The translations under genes were made by a program, and so were the position numbers. 64,000 nucleotides of DNA, taken from contig NZ_LT635470.1 of NCBI RefSeq assembly GCF_900120295.1, forward strand, positions 1 to 64,000, written 5' to 3'. A model generated the notes under the pieces. It was not told where the DNA came from. It did no database searches and was given only the letters and a program-made list of their open reading frames with translations. Each line of letters starts with the position of its first letter. The first letter of the stretch is position 1. Positions 32,477 to 41,111 of this stretch are shown one piece after another. The stretch is from Blautia sp. Marseille-P3201T (GTDB lineage Bacteria > Bacillota > Clostridia > Lachnospirales > Lachnospiraceae).

Positions 32477-34069
32477 GTGGAGAAAAAGACAATCTATTAT
32501 GTCAGCGATAAAGACGGAAATGACAATAATACAGGAACATCAAAGGAATATCCTCTTCGGACGCTGGCAGCGGCAGAGAAGAAGAAGCTGTATCCGGGAG
32601 ATGAAATACGTTTGGAATGTGGCTCTGTATTTTCAAGACAGGCTCTGCACTTAAACGTGCAGGGAAGCAGACAGGCGCCTATTGTCATTGGAAATTATGG
32701 AGATGGTTCTAAACCTGTAATTCAGTGTGAAGGAACAGGGATTTGGTATCAAAATTACGGACAGCCGCTTGATGCACATACCCATGTGTGGAGAGGATAT
32801 GTATCTTCAGCAATTTTTTTATATGACTGTGAATATGTTCGTGTGGAAGGGCTGGAAATTACCAATGATGGACTTTATGCAGGAGAACAATACAGTCAGG
32901 GAGACAGACTGAATAGAACAGGTGTATCTGTAATTGCACAAAATCGAGGAACACTTCATGAAATTGAGCTTTCTGATTTGTACATTCATGATGTAAAGGG
33001 AAATGTCTATGATAAGCACTTAAATAATGGAGGTATTTATTGCAGTGCGTTGAAGCCGGAAAACGAAAAAAGTGGGATTGCCCGTTTTGACGGACTTTTT
33101 ATTCATGATTGTAAGGTTGAAAATTGCAGCAGATGGGGAATTGCAGCAGGTTATACTTATACGCACAGCTTTTTTACAACCTTGGAATTGCCGGATGAAA
33201 TAGTGAAAACTTACGGACATGAGAGAGTACATATTTATCAGAACTTTGTAAAAAGTATTGGAGGTGATGGCATTACACCAATGTATGCTTTTTGCCCATT
33301 AGTGGAATACAATGTGGCAGAAGATACGGCTAATGAAATTAACGATGAAATTTATACAGAAGCAGGTGAAAGAGGCGGAAAAACAGCAGCAGCAATCTGG
33401 CCATGGAAATGTAAAAATGCTTTGTTTCAGTATAATGAAGCATATCATACCTGTGACAATCAGGATGGACAGGCTTGGGATGCGGATTCCGGTGATGGAA
33501 CAGTATATCGGTATAACTACAGCTATAACAATGCCGGAGGATGCGTAATGTTCTGTGAAGGTGAAAGTGTGAATAACGAATTTTGTTATAACATCAGTAT
33601 GCTGGATGGCGGTGGAGTTATAAATCCGGCTCATAATCCAGATGCGCATATTCACCATAATACCTTTATTCTTGGAAATGATGTTCCTTTTATTCGGGAT
33701 AATATGTCAGGGGGTCAGATGGTGGTGGAACAGAATATTATCTGTAATGTAGATCCGCAGGCACGTCAGGAGGATTGGTATCATCAGATACCTCATGCAG
33801 TTTACCGCAATAATCTGTATTGTAACTTTAAAAATCTTCCAGATGGAGATATAAAAGGAAGCTTGTGTGAAGAAGTACTTTTAAAAAATCCTCTTTGTGG
33901 ACCAAGAACTACAAATGGGAAAGTACACAAGAAAGAATGGTTTGAGGGATTTGTTCCTGTAAAGCCATGTACTCTGAATTCAGCAGAAGATGGTGAAACA
34001 AAAGAAGATTTTTTGGGACGACAGGCAAAATGGAATATTCCGGGAGCCTGTACATGGGAAGAGAATTGA
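32477..34069 (+). CDS. right-handed parallel beta-helix protein, probable polysaccharide-active enzyme
   Basis: A 530-residue protein starting YYVSDKDGNDNNTGTSKEYPLRTLAAA, a start typical of secreted or intracellular beta-helix glycan enzymes (pectate-lyase-fold lyases, epimerases and hydrolases). Repeated short strands with Asn/Asp ladders follow (for example IHDCKVENCSRWGIAAG and YNEAYHTCDNQDGQAWD). There is no signal peptide, suggesting action on imported oligosaccharides. GTG is the start codon, preceded by AAAGGAT. It heads the operon with the ABC transporter and is divergent from an AraC regulator. The substrate is unknown; a uronate-containing glycan fits with uxuAB nearby, but this is inference. 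Confidence 0.75.
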   Translation: MEKKTIYYVSDKDGNDNNTGTSKEYPLRTLAAAEKKKLYPGDEIRLECGSVFSRQALHLNVQGSRQAPIVIGNYGDGSKPVIQCEGTGIWYQNYGQPLDAHTHVWRGYVSSAIFLYDCEYVRVEGLEITNDGLYAGEQYSQGDRLNRTGVSVIAQNRGTLHEIELSDLYIHDVKGNVYDKHLNNGGIYCSALKPENEKSGIARFDGLFIHDCKVENCSRWGIAAGYTYTHSFFTTLELPDEIVKTYGHERVHIYQNFVKSIGGDGITPMYAFCPLVEYNVAEDTANEINDEIYTEAGERGGKTAAAIWPWKCKNALFQYNEAYHTCDNQDGQAWDADSGDGTVYRYNYSYNNAGGCVMFCEGESVNNEFCYNISMLDGGGVINPAHNPDAHIHHNTFILGNDVPFIRDNMSGGQMVVEQNIICNVDPQARQEDWYHQIPHAVYRNNLYCNFKNLPDGDIKGSLCEEVLLKNPLCGPRTTNGKVHKKEWFEGFVPVKPCTLNSAEDGETKEDFLGRQAKWNIPGACTWEEN

Positions 34070-34132
34070 ATGTGCTTTCTGAAAAGGAAAGTATGTCAAT
34101 AATAAATTAAATTAAAGAAAGGAAATACTACC

Positions 34133-35431
34133 ATGAAAAGAAAACTTTTAGCAATGACACTTGTGGGAATTACAGCAACTACAATGATTATGAGTGGTTG
34201 TGGTGGGAATTCGGACACAAAAGAAGAAGGCGGAAATGAAGGAAGTAAAAAAGAAGAAGCTGCCGGAGAAAAAGATAGTGGAAAGGAAATGACTTACTGG
34301 TCTATGTGGAACTCCACAGAAGGACAGGCAAAAGTTATTCAGGAAGCAGCAGAGGCTTATGAAAAAGAGACAGGTATTCATATTAACATTGAATGGAAAG
34401 GCCGTGATATTAAAACGTTAATCGGACCTGCTCTTGATGCCGGTGAAGATGTAGACTTTTTTGATACAGACTATATGATGCTGACACAGCAGAATGGAAA
34501 ATACCTTGCGGATTTAACAGATATGGCAGCAGCAGCAGATTATGAAAAACACATTATGCCAATTCTTTTAGATAATGTAAAGGAATGGAGTGATGGTGCG
34601 TTAAAAGCAATGCCATATCAGCCATATACAACAGGTGTTTGGTATGATAAAGCAATGTTTGAAAAAGCAGGAGTGAAAGAAACACCGGAAACTTTTGATG
34701 AATTATTAGAAGTGTGTGAACAGTTGAAAAAATCTAGTGTAAATCCGATGACATGTAACTCTGACGGCGTAACTTTACTGTATGGTTACCAGTTAGCACG
34801 TTACGTAGGTCAGGATAAGGTACTGGAAACTTTGGACAATGCAGATTGGGCAAACGTACCGGAAGCAAAGAAAGCAGCAGATGACATTCGCACATTGTTT
34901 GATAAAGGATATATGTCTGAATATGCTCCTGCAAACTACCCGGAAGGACAGAACGAAATTGGATTTGGTGAAAGCTGTATGATTTTGAACGCTTCTTGGA
35001 TACCAAATGAAATTAACCAGAATACGGGTGCAACAGTTGATTGGGGATTTTTCCCATGGCCAAGTGTAGAAGGCGGTGTAGATGGACCTGAAGCATCTAT
35101 GGTAGGAAGCCAGGGATTTGGTATTGTAGAAAAAAGTGAGTACAAACAGGAAGCATTTGATTTCCTTCTTACTGTAGTAACAGGTGATTATGACAGTAAA
35201 ATGGCTGAGGCCGTAGCTTCTATTCCGTCTGATGTAGAAAATACAAAATGGCCGGAAAGTGTAAGTGGTGCAGAACCATACTTCAAAGAAATGACAAAAA
35301 CATACCAATGGGCAGTAGGTCTGGAAAATAATCCTACATATAAAGAAATCCTTTATGATAACTTAATTAAGCTGACAAAACTGGAACTGGATGGACAGAG
35401 CTTTGTAGATACTATGACAGCAGCAAAATAA
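34133..35431 (+). CDS. carbohydrate ABC transporter substrate-binding lipoprotein
   Basis: A 432-residue family 1 extracellular solute-binding protein. The N-terminus is a lipoprotein signal peptide with lipobox MSGC (Cys ~23), followed by a Gly/Glu/Lys-rich linker and the binding domain starting MTYWSMWNSTEGQAKVIQEAA. It captures a sugar or oligosaccharide outside the membrane and delivers it to the two permeases downstream. AAAGGAAA precedes the ATG. No ATPase gene is present locally; such systems usually share an MsmK-type ATPase. Confidence 0.92.
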   Translation: MKRKLLAMTLVGITATTMIMSGCGGNSDTKEEGGNEGSKKEEAAGEKDSGKEMTYWSMWNSTEGQAKVIQEAAEAYEKETGIHINIEWKGRDIKTLIGPALDAGEDVDFFDTDYMMLTQQNGKYLADLTDMAAAADYEKHIMPILLDNVKEWSDGALKAMPYQPYTTGVWYDKAMFEKAGVKETPETFDELLEVCEQLKKSSVNPMTCNSDGVTLLYGYQLARYVGQDKVLETLDNADWANVPEAKKAADDIRTLFDKGYMSEYAPANYPEGQNEIGFGESCMILNASWIPNEINQNTGATVDWGFFPWPSVEGGVDGPEASMVGSQGFGIVEKSEYKQEAFDFLLTVVTGDYDSKMAEAVASIPSDVENTKWPESVSGAEPYFKEMTKTYQWAVGLENNPTYKEILYDNLIKLTKLELDGQSFVDTMTAAK

Positions 35432-35481
35432 GAAATATGCGGATTTTGAGCCGGATTTTTCTATGAAAGGAGAAGAAGATT

Positions 35482-36387
35482 TTGAAACAGAATAAAAAAA
35501 TGATAGTATGCTTTTTGACTCCTGCACTGATATTTTTTGTCGCTGCATTCTTATATCCCATTTGCAGAACTGTGGTTATGAGCCTTTTTAAAGTTGAATC
35601 AATCAGTGACCCTGTGGGACTCTGGGAGTTTGTGGGATTGTCCAATTTTGCAGATTTGGCTGAAACGACAATCTTTCAGGTGGCGATGATAAATATGCTG
35701 AAAATCTGGCTCATTGGAGGTATATTGGTTCTATCTGTTGCACTTTTGTTTGCAGGTATTTTGACAAGTGGAATTGTAGGAAAGAATGTTTATCGTGCTA
35801 TAATTTACGTTCCTAATATTATCAATGCAGTAGCGATGTCCACTATGTGGATTAACTATGTATATAATAAGCGTTTTGGACTTTTGCACAATTTCTTTAC
35901 ATGGATTGGGGCAGATGGTTTGGCAAAGCTGGATTATATGAACGGTTCGTTAAAGTTCGTTTCTTTGCTGATTGCTTTTTGCTTTGGTTCTGTTGGCTAT
36001 TTTATGCTGATTTTTATGAGCGGCATTGAGCAGATACCGGGAGATGTTTTTGAAGCGGCTACTATTGATGGGGCAGGAAAAATTAAACAGTTTTTCACAA
36101 TTACCTGTCCTCTTTTAAAAGGAACTTTTAAAACCTGTCTGACATTTTGGACCGTAAGTGTTGTAGGGTTTTTCGTATGGAGTCAGATGTGGAGTGCTCC
36201 CTTGGCCAGTGAAATGTCTACGATCACGCCGTTTATCTATATGTATAACGTTACCTTTGGAACTATGGGAAATGTAGAACGAAACGGTGGTCTTGGTGCA
36301 GCTGTTGGAGTTGTAATGGCATTGGTTGTATTAGTTGTATTCTTTGTGGTAGGTCGTCTGGTGAAAGATGATGACCTGGAACTGTAA
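35482..36387 (+). CDS. sugar ABC transporter permease (MalF type)
   Basis: A 301-residue permease with six membrane segments and the EAA loop EAATIDGAGKIKQFFTITCPLLKG (about 193-216), which docks the ATPase. The start is TTG at 35482, set by AAGGAG nine bases upstream. It lies between the binding protein and the second permease in one operon. Confidence 0.92.
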   Translation: MKQNKKMIVCFLTPALIFFVAAFLYPICRTVVMSLFKVESISDPVGLWEFVGLSNFADLAETTIFQVAMINMLKIWLIGGILVLSVALLFAGILTSGIVGKNVYRAIIYVPNIINAVAMSTMWINYVYNKRFGLLHNFFTWIGADGLAKLDYMNGSLKFVSLLIAFCFGSVGYFMLIFMSGIEQIPGDVFEAATIDGAGKIKQFFTITCPLLKGTFKTCLTFWTVSVVGFFVWSQMWSAPLASEMSTITPFIYMYNVTFGTMGNVERNGGLGAAVGVVMALVVLVVFFVVGRLVKDDDLEL

Positions 36388-36400
36388 GAGAGGTGTAGAA

Positions 36401-37269
36401 ATGAAAAAACATAGAGGAAGAGTTTCCAAAACGGGAATTAAAAAACAGCTGAGATTGCTTCCGGGGCATCTCATCGTGGGAATATGGTGCCTCTTTACCC
36501 TCGTAATGCTGTTCTGGATTGTAGCAGCCAGTCTGTCAACTTCACCGGAGATTATGCAGGGAAAGGCTCTGAAATTTGAAACAGGGCTGCATTTTGAAAA
36601 CTATGTAAGGGCCTGGTCAGCAAATAGTATTTCAGTGTTCTTTTTAAACTCATTAATGTACGCTATTTGTGCAATGGTTGGTTCTATTTTAATCAGTGCA
36701 CCGGCGGCATATGTATTGGCGAGATTTGTATTTAAGGGAAACCTTGTTATAAAGAGCAGTTTTATTACAGCTATGAGTATTCCACAGATTATGGTGGTGC
36801 TGCCATTGTTCTCCATGGCAACCAGAGCACATTTGTCAGGCTCTAAGATTTTACTGATTTTGCTGTATATAGGTATGCAGATCCCTTATACAACTACATT
36901 CCTTTTAGCATCGTTTTCTAACTTATCAAGAGTTTACGAGGAGGCGGCAGCGATTGACGGCTGTAGTCCCATGAAGACTTTCTGGAAAATCATGCTCCCT
37001 CTGGCCCAGCCGGGAATTGTAACAGTAGGTATCTTTAACTTTATGAATGTATGGAATGAATATTTCCTGTCCTTGATTTTGCTTCTTCCGAGAAGAATAT
37101 GTCAGTAGGACCAGGTTTGAAAAGTGTATTGACTTCCATGCAGTATACAGGTGACTGGGGTGGCTTATTTGCCGCTGTAGTTATCGTATTCCTCCCAACA
37201 CTGTTATTGTTTATACTGCTGTCTAAGATGATTATCGGCGGAATTACCAATGGAGGCGTAAAAGGATAG
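36401..37269 (+). pseudogene. sugar ABC transporter permease (MalG type), frameshifted
   Basis: The first frame runs 36401-37108 and encodes the N-terminal five membrane segments and the EAA loop (EEAAAIDGCSPMKTFWKIMLPLAQ). At 37079-37087 the frame is lost: it reads LILLLPRRICQ and stops. Removing one base of shift, the other frame continues SSEKNMSVGPGLKSVLTSMQ to a stop at 37267-37269, giving the normal C-terminal segment and a restored length of about 289 residues. One T appears to be missing in TTGCTTCTTCC. The product as written lacks the last ~64 residues. This is either a real inactivating mutation or a sequencing error. The start follows AGAGAGGTG. Confidence 0.8.
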
Positions 37270-37289
37270 AAGAGGTGTATTGGATATAA

Positions 37290-37350
37290 AAAACTGTCAT
37301 GTCAGAAAATAGAGAGGAAGCTTTCTATGGACTGATGTGGCAGTTTTTTT
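37290..37350 (+). terminator. intrinsic terminator after the ABC transporter operon
   Basis: AAAACTGTCATGTCAG (37290-37305) pairs with CTGATGTGGCAGTTTT (about 37332-37347) with three G-U pairs; the loop holds a second small hairpin. TTTTTTT follows. The 3' arm contains GATGTGGCAG. Confidence 0.8.
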
Positions 37351-37423
37351 GCTTATGAATATGTGATATAATGATATAATAGTACATAACAAAAGAGAGA
37401 AAAGTATAAGGAGATGAGAAATA

Positions 37424-37837
37424 ATGTGGTTTGTTTTTGCTCTGTTATCTGCGATTTTTGCAGCTCTTACTTCAATTCTTGCAAAAATAGGAATTGATGG
37501 AGTAAACTCTAATCTGGCAACGGCAATCAGAACAGTTGTTGTGGTTATCATGGCATGGGGAATGGTGTATTTAACGAATACACAGAACGGAATAGGTGAA
37601 ATAAGCAGGAAGAGTTGGATTTTTCTTATTCTTTCAGGACTTTCTACAGGAGCGTCCTGGTTGTGCTATTATAGAGCGCTGCAAATGGGAGAGGCATCGA
37701 AGGTTGTGCCTGTTGACAAGTTAAGTGTAGTAATTACAATTGTTTTGGCAGTTGTGTTTTTACATGAAAAGCTTACAATAAAGTCCGTCATAGGCTGCGG
37801 TATGATTACCATAGGAACATTATTCATGGTGATGTAA
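37424..37837 (+). CDS. small EamA/DMT family transporter
   Basis: A 137-residue protein with four to five membrane segments, equal to one EamA half. It starts WFVFALLSAIFAALTSILAKIGIDG and has the DMT-like WLCYYRALQMGEASKVVPVDKLSVVIT. Full DMT exporters have two such halves in tandem, so this one presumably works as a dimer. The substrate is unknown. It stands alone after a terminator, with TATAAT-like sequences at 37365-37380 and AAGGAGATGAG before the ATG. Confidence 0.88.
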   Translation: MWFVFALLSAIFAALTSILAKIGIDGVNSNLATAIRTVVVVIMAWGMVYLTNTQNGIGEISRKSWIFLILSGLSTGASWLCYYRALQMGEASKVVPVDKLSVVITIVLAVVFLHEKLTIKSVIGCGMITIGTLFMVM

Positions 37838-37923
37838 AGAAGATTAAAAAAACAGATGAACAGAACTTCAAAATGTGGTAGAATACCCCATTGTGGAAGT
37901 GTGAAAAACAGAAGGGTGAATAG

Positions 37924-38547
37924 ATGCTAATAGAATACGGATTTTATATTGCATTAGGCTATTTGTCAGGAAGCCTGATGTTTGGATATGCAGTACCGAA
38001 AATGATAAAAGGAATTGATGTGAGAAAAGAAAGCAGTGACGGAAATCCGGGAACAGCTAACGCATTTCTCTGTGGTGGAGCTTTGTGTGGAATTCTAGTT
38101 TTGCTTGGGGATATTTTAAAAGGAATATTACCTGTATATATGGCAGGAAAACATCTTGGCACAGAGTTTTTCGGATTTGCTCTTGTTATGGCTGCTCCTG
38201 TGTTTGGACATGCTTTTCCGGTAATCGGAGGAAAGAAAAACGGAGGAAAGGGAATTGCAGTTTCCTTTGGAGTGCTGATTGGTCTTTACCCGTTTTTAAC
38301 AAATTTGTGGCTTTTGATTTTTTGGTATCTGCTGTTTTCTGTGGTTATTCGGATTAATCCACACAGTTATCGAACATTGATTACCTATGTTTGCTGGACA
38401 ATCAGTGCCCTGATTTGTAAGGTAGATCCTGCTTTGTGTATGGGAAATATGCTGATTTCGCTGGTGGTTGTAGATAAGCACGGAGCAGATCTAAAGAACA
38501 AAAAAGAACGACAAATATGTTTTGGAATTAGGAGAGCAAATAGATGA
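37924..38547 (+). CDS. PlsY-like glycerol-3-phosphate acyltransferase
   Basis: A 207-residue membrane protein. The PlsY signatures appear in diverged form: SSDGNPGTANAF (about 37-48, for GSGNxGxTN), GDILKG (about 62-67) and GHAFPVIGGKKNGGKG (about 98-113). PlsY transfers an acyl group from acyl-phosphate to glycerol 3-phosphate, the first step of phospholipid synthesis. The sequence is unlike typical housekeeping PlsY, so this may be a second, specialised copy. It overlaps the glycolipid glycosyltransferase gene by four bases, suggesting a coupled lipid pathway. Confidence 0.8.
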   Translation: MLIEYGFYIALGYLSGSLMFGYAVPKMIKGIDVRKESSDGNPGTANAFLCGGALCGILVLLGDILKGILPVYMAGKHLGTEFFGFALVMAAPVFGHAFPVIGGKKNGGKGIAVSFGVLIGLYPFLTNLWLLIFWYLLFSVVIRINPHSYRTLITYVCWTISALICKVDPALCMGNMLISLVVVDKHGADLKNKKERQICFGIRRANR

Positions 38548-39656
38548 AGGTTTTAATTTTATCCTGTAAAACAGGAGGCGGACATGATGCGGCAGGACTT
38601 GCAATGAAAGAAGCGCTGGAAGCCCAAGGACATGAGGCAATTTTGTTCGATTATCTTACCTTGGCAGGACAAAAAGTGTCTCAGACAGTGGGAGATGTGT
38701 ATGTAAATACGGTAAAAACAGCGCCTCATATTTTTGGCGCAGTCTATAAACTGGGAATGGTAATAAGCAGGATAACAAGGAAATCTCCGGTTTATTATGT
38801 AAATGCAAAAATGGGAAAATATTTGCAAAAATATCTGGATGAAGAGAAATTTGATGCTCTTTTAATGCCGCATTTATATCCTTCAGAAACCCTTACCTAT
38901 ATGAAAAGACAGGGCATAGAATTGCCTTTTATGGTGGCCATTATGACAGATTACACCTGTATTCCTTTTTGGGAAGAAACAAGATGTGACTATTATATTG
39001 TGCCTCATAAGGACGTGGCAAGTGTCTGTGAAAAGCGGGGAATACCAGGAGAAAAATTACTTTCTATAGGCATTCCGGTCAGTGAAAAATTTACAAAAAC
39101 AGCGGAAAAAGCTAAAGTAAGAGAGCATTTAAAGCTGCCAAAAGAGAAGAGACTCTTTCTTGTTATGGGTGGAAGTATGGGTGCCGGTGATTTGGAAAAA
39201 CTGACAATGCAGTTGGAAAAAAGAATGGAAGCTTCTGATGGGATTATTGTTATTTGCGGGAATAATAAAAAGATTTTTCAGAAGATGAAGAAGGATTACC
39301 AACACCATGAAAATATTCATATCGTGGGGCAGACAAAGCAAATGTCATTGTATATGAAAGCTTGTGATATTCTGTATACAAAGCCGGGAGGATTGACTTC
39401 TACCGAAGCAGCGGTTTCCGGTATTCCTATTGTACATACATCACCGATACCGGGATGTGAGACAGAAAATAAGAAATTTTTTGTAAAATATGGAATGTCT
39501 ATTGCTCCAAGAACTGTGGAAAAACAGGTAGAAAAAGGAATAGAACTTTTGGATAATCCAGAGAAAATCCAGAAGATGAAAGCCGCGCAAAAGGCTTATA
39601 TAGATAAAAATGCAGCACAGAAAATTGTAGAATTATTGCAGGAACATATTAATTAG
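38544..39656 (+). CDS. diacylglycerol glycosyltransferase (MGDG synthase/UgtP-like)
   Basis: A 370-residue GT28-type enzyme. The N-terminal domain has the MGDG-synthase motif SCKTGGGHDAAGLAMKEAL; the C-terminal domain has VMGGSMGAGDLEKL and ILYTKPGGLTSTEAAVSGIP, which binds the UDP-sugar. Family members transfer glucose or galactose from UDP-sugar to diacylglycerol to make membrane glycolipids and lipoteichoic acid anchors. The start overlaps the PlsY-like gene (ATGA), so the products likely act in the same lipid route. Confidence 0.88.
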   Translation: MKVLILSCKTGGGHDAAGLAMKEALEAQGHEAILFDYLTLAGQKVSQTVGDVYVNTVKTAPHIFGAVYKLGMVISRITRKSPVYYVNAKMGKYLQKYLDEEKFDALLMPHLYPSETLTYMKRQGIELPFMVAIMTDYTCIPFWEETRCDYYIVPHKDVASVCEKRGIPGEKLLSIGIPVSEKFTKTAEKAKVREHLKLPKEKRLFLVMGGSMGAGDLEKLTMQLEKRMEASDGIIVICGNNKKIFQKMKKDYQHHENIHIVGQTKQMSLYMKACDILYTKPGGLTSTEAAVSGIPIVHTSPIPGCETENKKFFVKYGMSIAPRTVEKQVEKGIELLDNPEKIQKMKAAQKAYIDKNAAQKIVELLQEHIN

Positions 39657-39672
39657 GAAAAGGCGTTTGAGT

Positions 39673-41043
39673 ATGGAAAATAAAAATACAAATCCTCTGG
39701 GAACAGAGAAAATCGGGAGTTTGCTGATGAAATTTGCAATTCCCAGTATTATTGCAATGCTGGTGAGTTCTCTTTACAATATTGTAGACCAGTTTTTTAT
39801 TGGACGAAGTGTAGGTATGCTTGGAAATGCAGCTACAAATGTAGCCTTTCCTCTTACCATTACGTGTACCGCATTGGCGCTTCTGTGTGGAATTGGCGGT
39901 GCAGCCAATTTTAACCTTGCAATGGGAAGGAAAGAGAAAGAAAAAGCAGTTTCCTTTGCAGGAGGTGCTATTGGCATGATGCTTCTGGCAGGTGTGGCGC
40001 TGACGGTTATTGTAACACTGTTTTTAAAGCCTATGATGCTTGCTTTTGGAGCGACAGATAACGTGTTAGACTATGCGTTGACTTATACGGGAATTACTTC
40101 TCTGGGATTTCCTTTTCTTATTGTGACCACAGGAGGAAGTAATCTTATCAGAGCAGATGGAAGTCCGAAATATTCCATGATTTGTACATTGACCGGGGCA
40201 ATTATCAACACGGTTTTAGATCCATTATTTATCTTCACTTTTAATATGGGAATGGCAGGTGCAGCGTGGGCAACAATTATCGGACAGGTAGTCTCAGGTA
40301 TTATGGTTTTAGGCTATCTTGCAAAATTTAAAACAGTACATATTTCTTTGAAAGCTTTATTGCCTTCCAAGGCTTCCTGGCTTCCCATTTTAACCCTTGG
40401 AATTGCTCCGTTTTTTAACCAGATGGCAATGATGATTGTACAGATTGTCATGAATAACACCTTAACTTATTATGGGGGACAGTCCTCTTATGGAAGTGAA
40501 ATTCCTATGGCATGTGCGGGAATTATATCAAAAGTAAGTATGATTTTCTTCGCCATTGTCATTGGAATTTCTCAGGGAATACAGCCGATTATCAGTTTCA
40601 ATTATGGTGCGGGAAACGGAAAACGAGTGAAAGAAACTTATAAAAAGGCTCTCATAGCGGCAATACTTATTTCTACTGTGGCGTTCCTTTTATTTCAATT
40701 TTTTCCAAGACAGATTATTGCTATTTTCGGTTCAGGAAGCGAAGAATATTTTACTTTTGCAGAAAAATTTTTCCGTATTTATCTGTTTTTTACCTTTATT
40801 AACGGGATACAGCCTATTACTGCAAACACTTTTACATCTATTGGAAAATCAGGAAAAGGCGTGTTCCTGTCACTTACAAGACAGATTATATTCCTGCTTC
40901 CGTTGTTGATTATCCTTCCGGTTTTTATGGGAATTGATGGCGTTATGTATTCTGCACCGGTGGCAGATGGAATTGCAGCAGTATTTTCTGCATGGTTTAT
41001 GTGGAAAGAATTTAAGCTTATAGATAAACAAATGACAAATTAA
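39673..41043 (+). CDS. MATE family efflux transporter
   Basis: A 456-residue, twelve-segment membrane protein with two similar halves. It starts with LGTEKIGSLLMKFAIPSIIAMLVSSLYNIVDQFFIGRSVG, a hallmark of MATE cation-coupled drug/metabolite exporters, and has QGIQPIISFNYGAGN in the second half. Substrate unknown. ATG 39673 is preferred over an in-frame TTG at 39667 because AAGG lies nine bases upstream. It follows the glycosyltransferase by 16 bp and may share its transcript. Confidence 0.92.
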   Translation: MENKNTNPLGTEKIGSLLMKFAIPSIIAMLVSSLYNIVDQFFIGRSVGMLGNAATNVAFPLTITCTALALLCGIGGAANFNLAMGRKEKEKAVSFAGGAIGMMLLAGVALTVIVTLFLKPMMLAFGATDNVLDYALTYTGITSLGFPFLIVTTGGSNLIRADGSPKYSMICTLTGAIINTVLDPLFIFTFNMGMAGAAWATIIGQVVSGIMVLGYLAKFKTVHISLKALLPSKASWLPILTLGIAPFFNQMAMMIVQIVMNNTLTYYGGQSSYGSEIPMACAGIISKVSMIFFAIVIGISQGIQPIISFNYGAGNGKRVKETYKKALIAAILISTVAFLLFQFFPRQIIAIFGSGSEEYFTFAEKFFRIYLFFTFINGIQPITANTFTSIGKSGKGVFLSLTRQIIFLLPLLIILPVFMGIDGVMYSAPVADGIAAVFSAWFMWKEFKLIDKQMTN

Positions 41044-41059
41044 ATGAGTAGGATTGAAT

Positions 41060-41111
41060 GGGACCGCCGCATTAGGAGAATATCGAAATGTGGCAGTCCC
41101 ATTTGTATTTT
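41060..41111 (+). terminator. terminator between the MATE gene and uxuB
   Basis: GGGACCGCCGCATT and AATGTGGCAGTCCC (ending 41100) form a 14-bp stem with one mismatch and one G-U pair, followed by ATTTGTATTTT. It belongs to the group sharing AATGTGGC in the 3' arm. Confidence 0.7.

Noticed and set aside
37079-37108. Programmed ribosomal frameshift in the MalG-type permease
   Set aside because: No slippery heptamer, internal ribosome-like stimulator or downstream pseudoknot is evident; a simple base loss or sequencing error is more likely.
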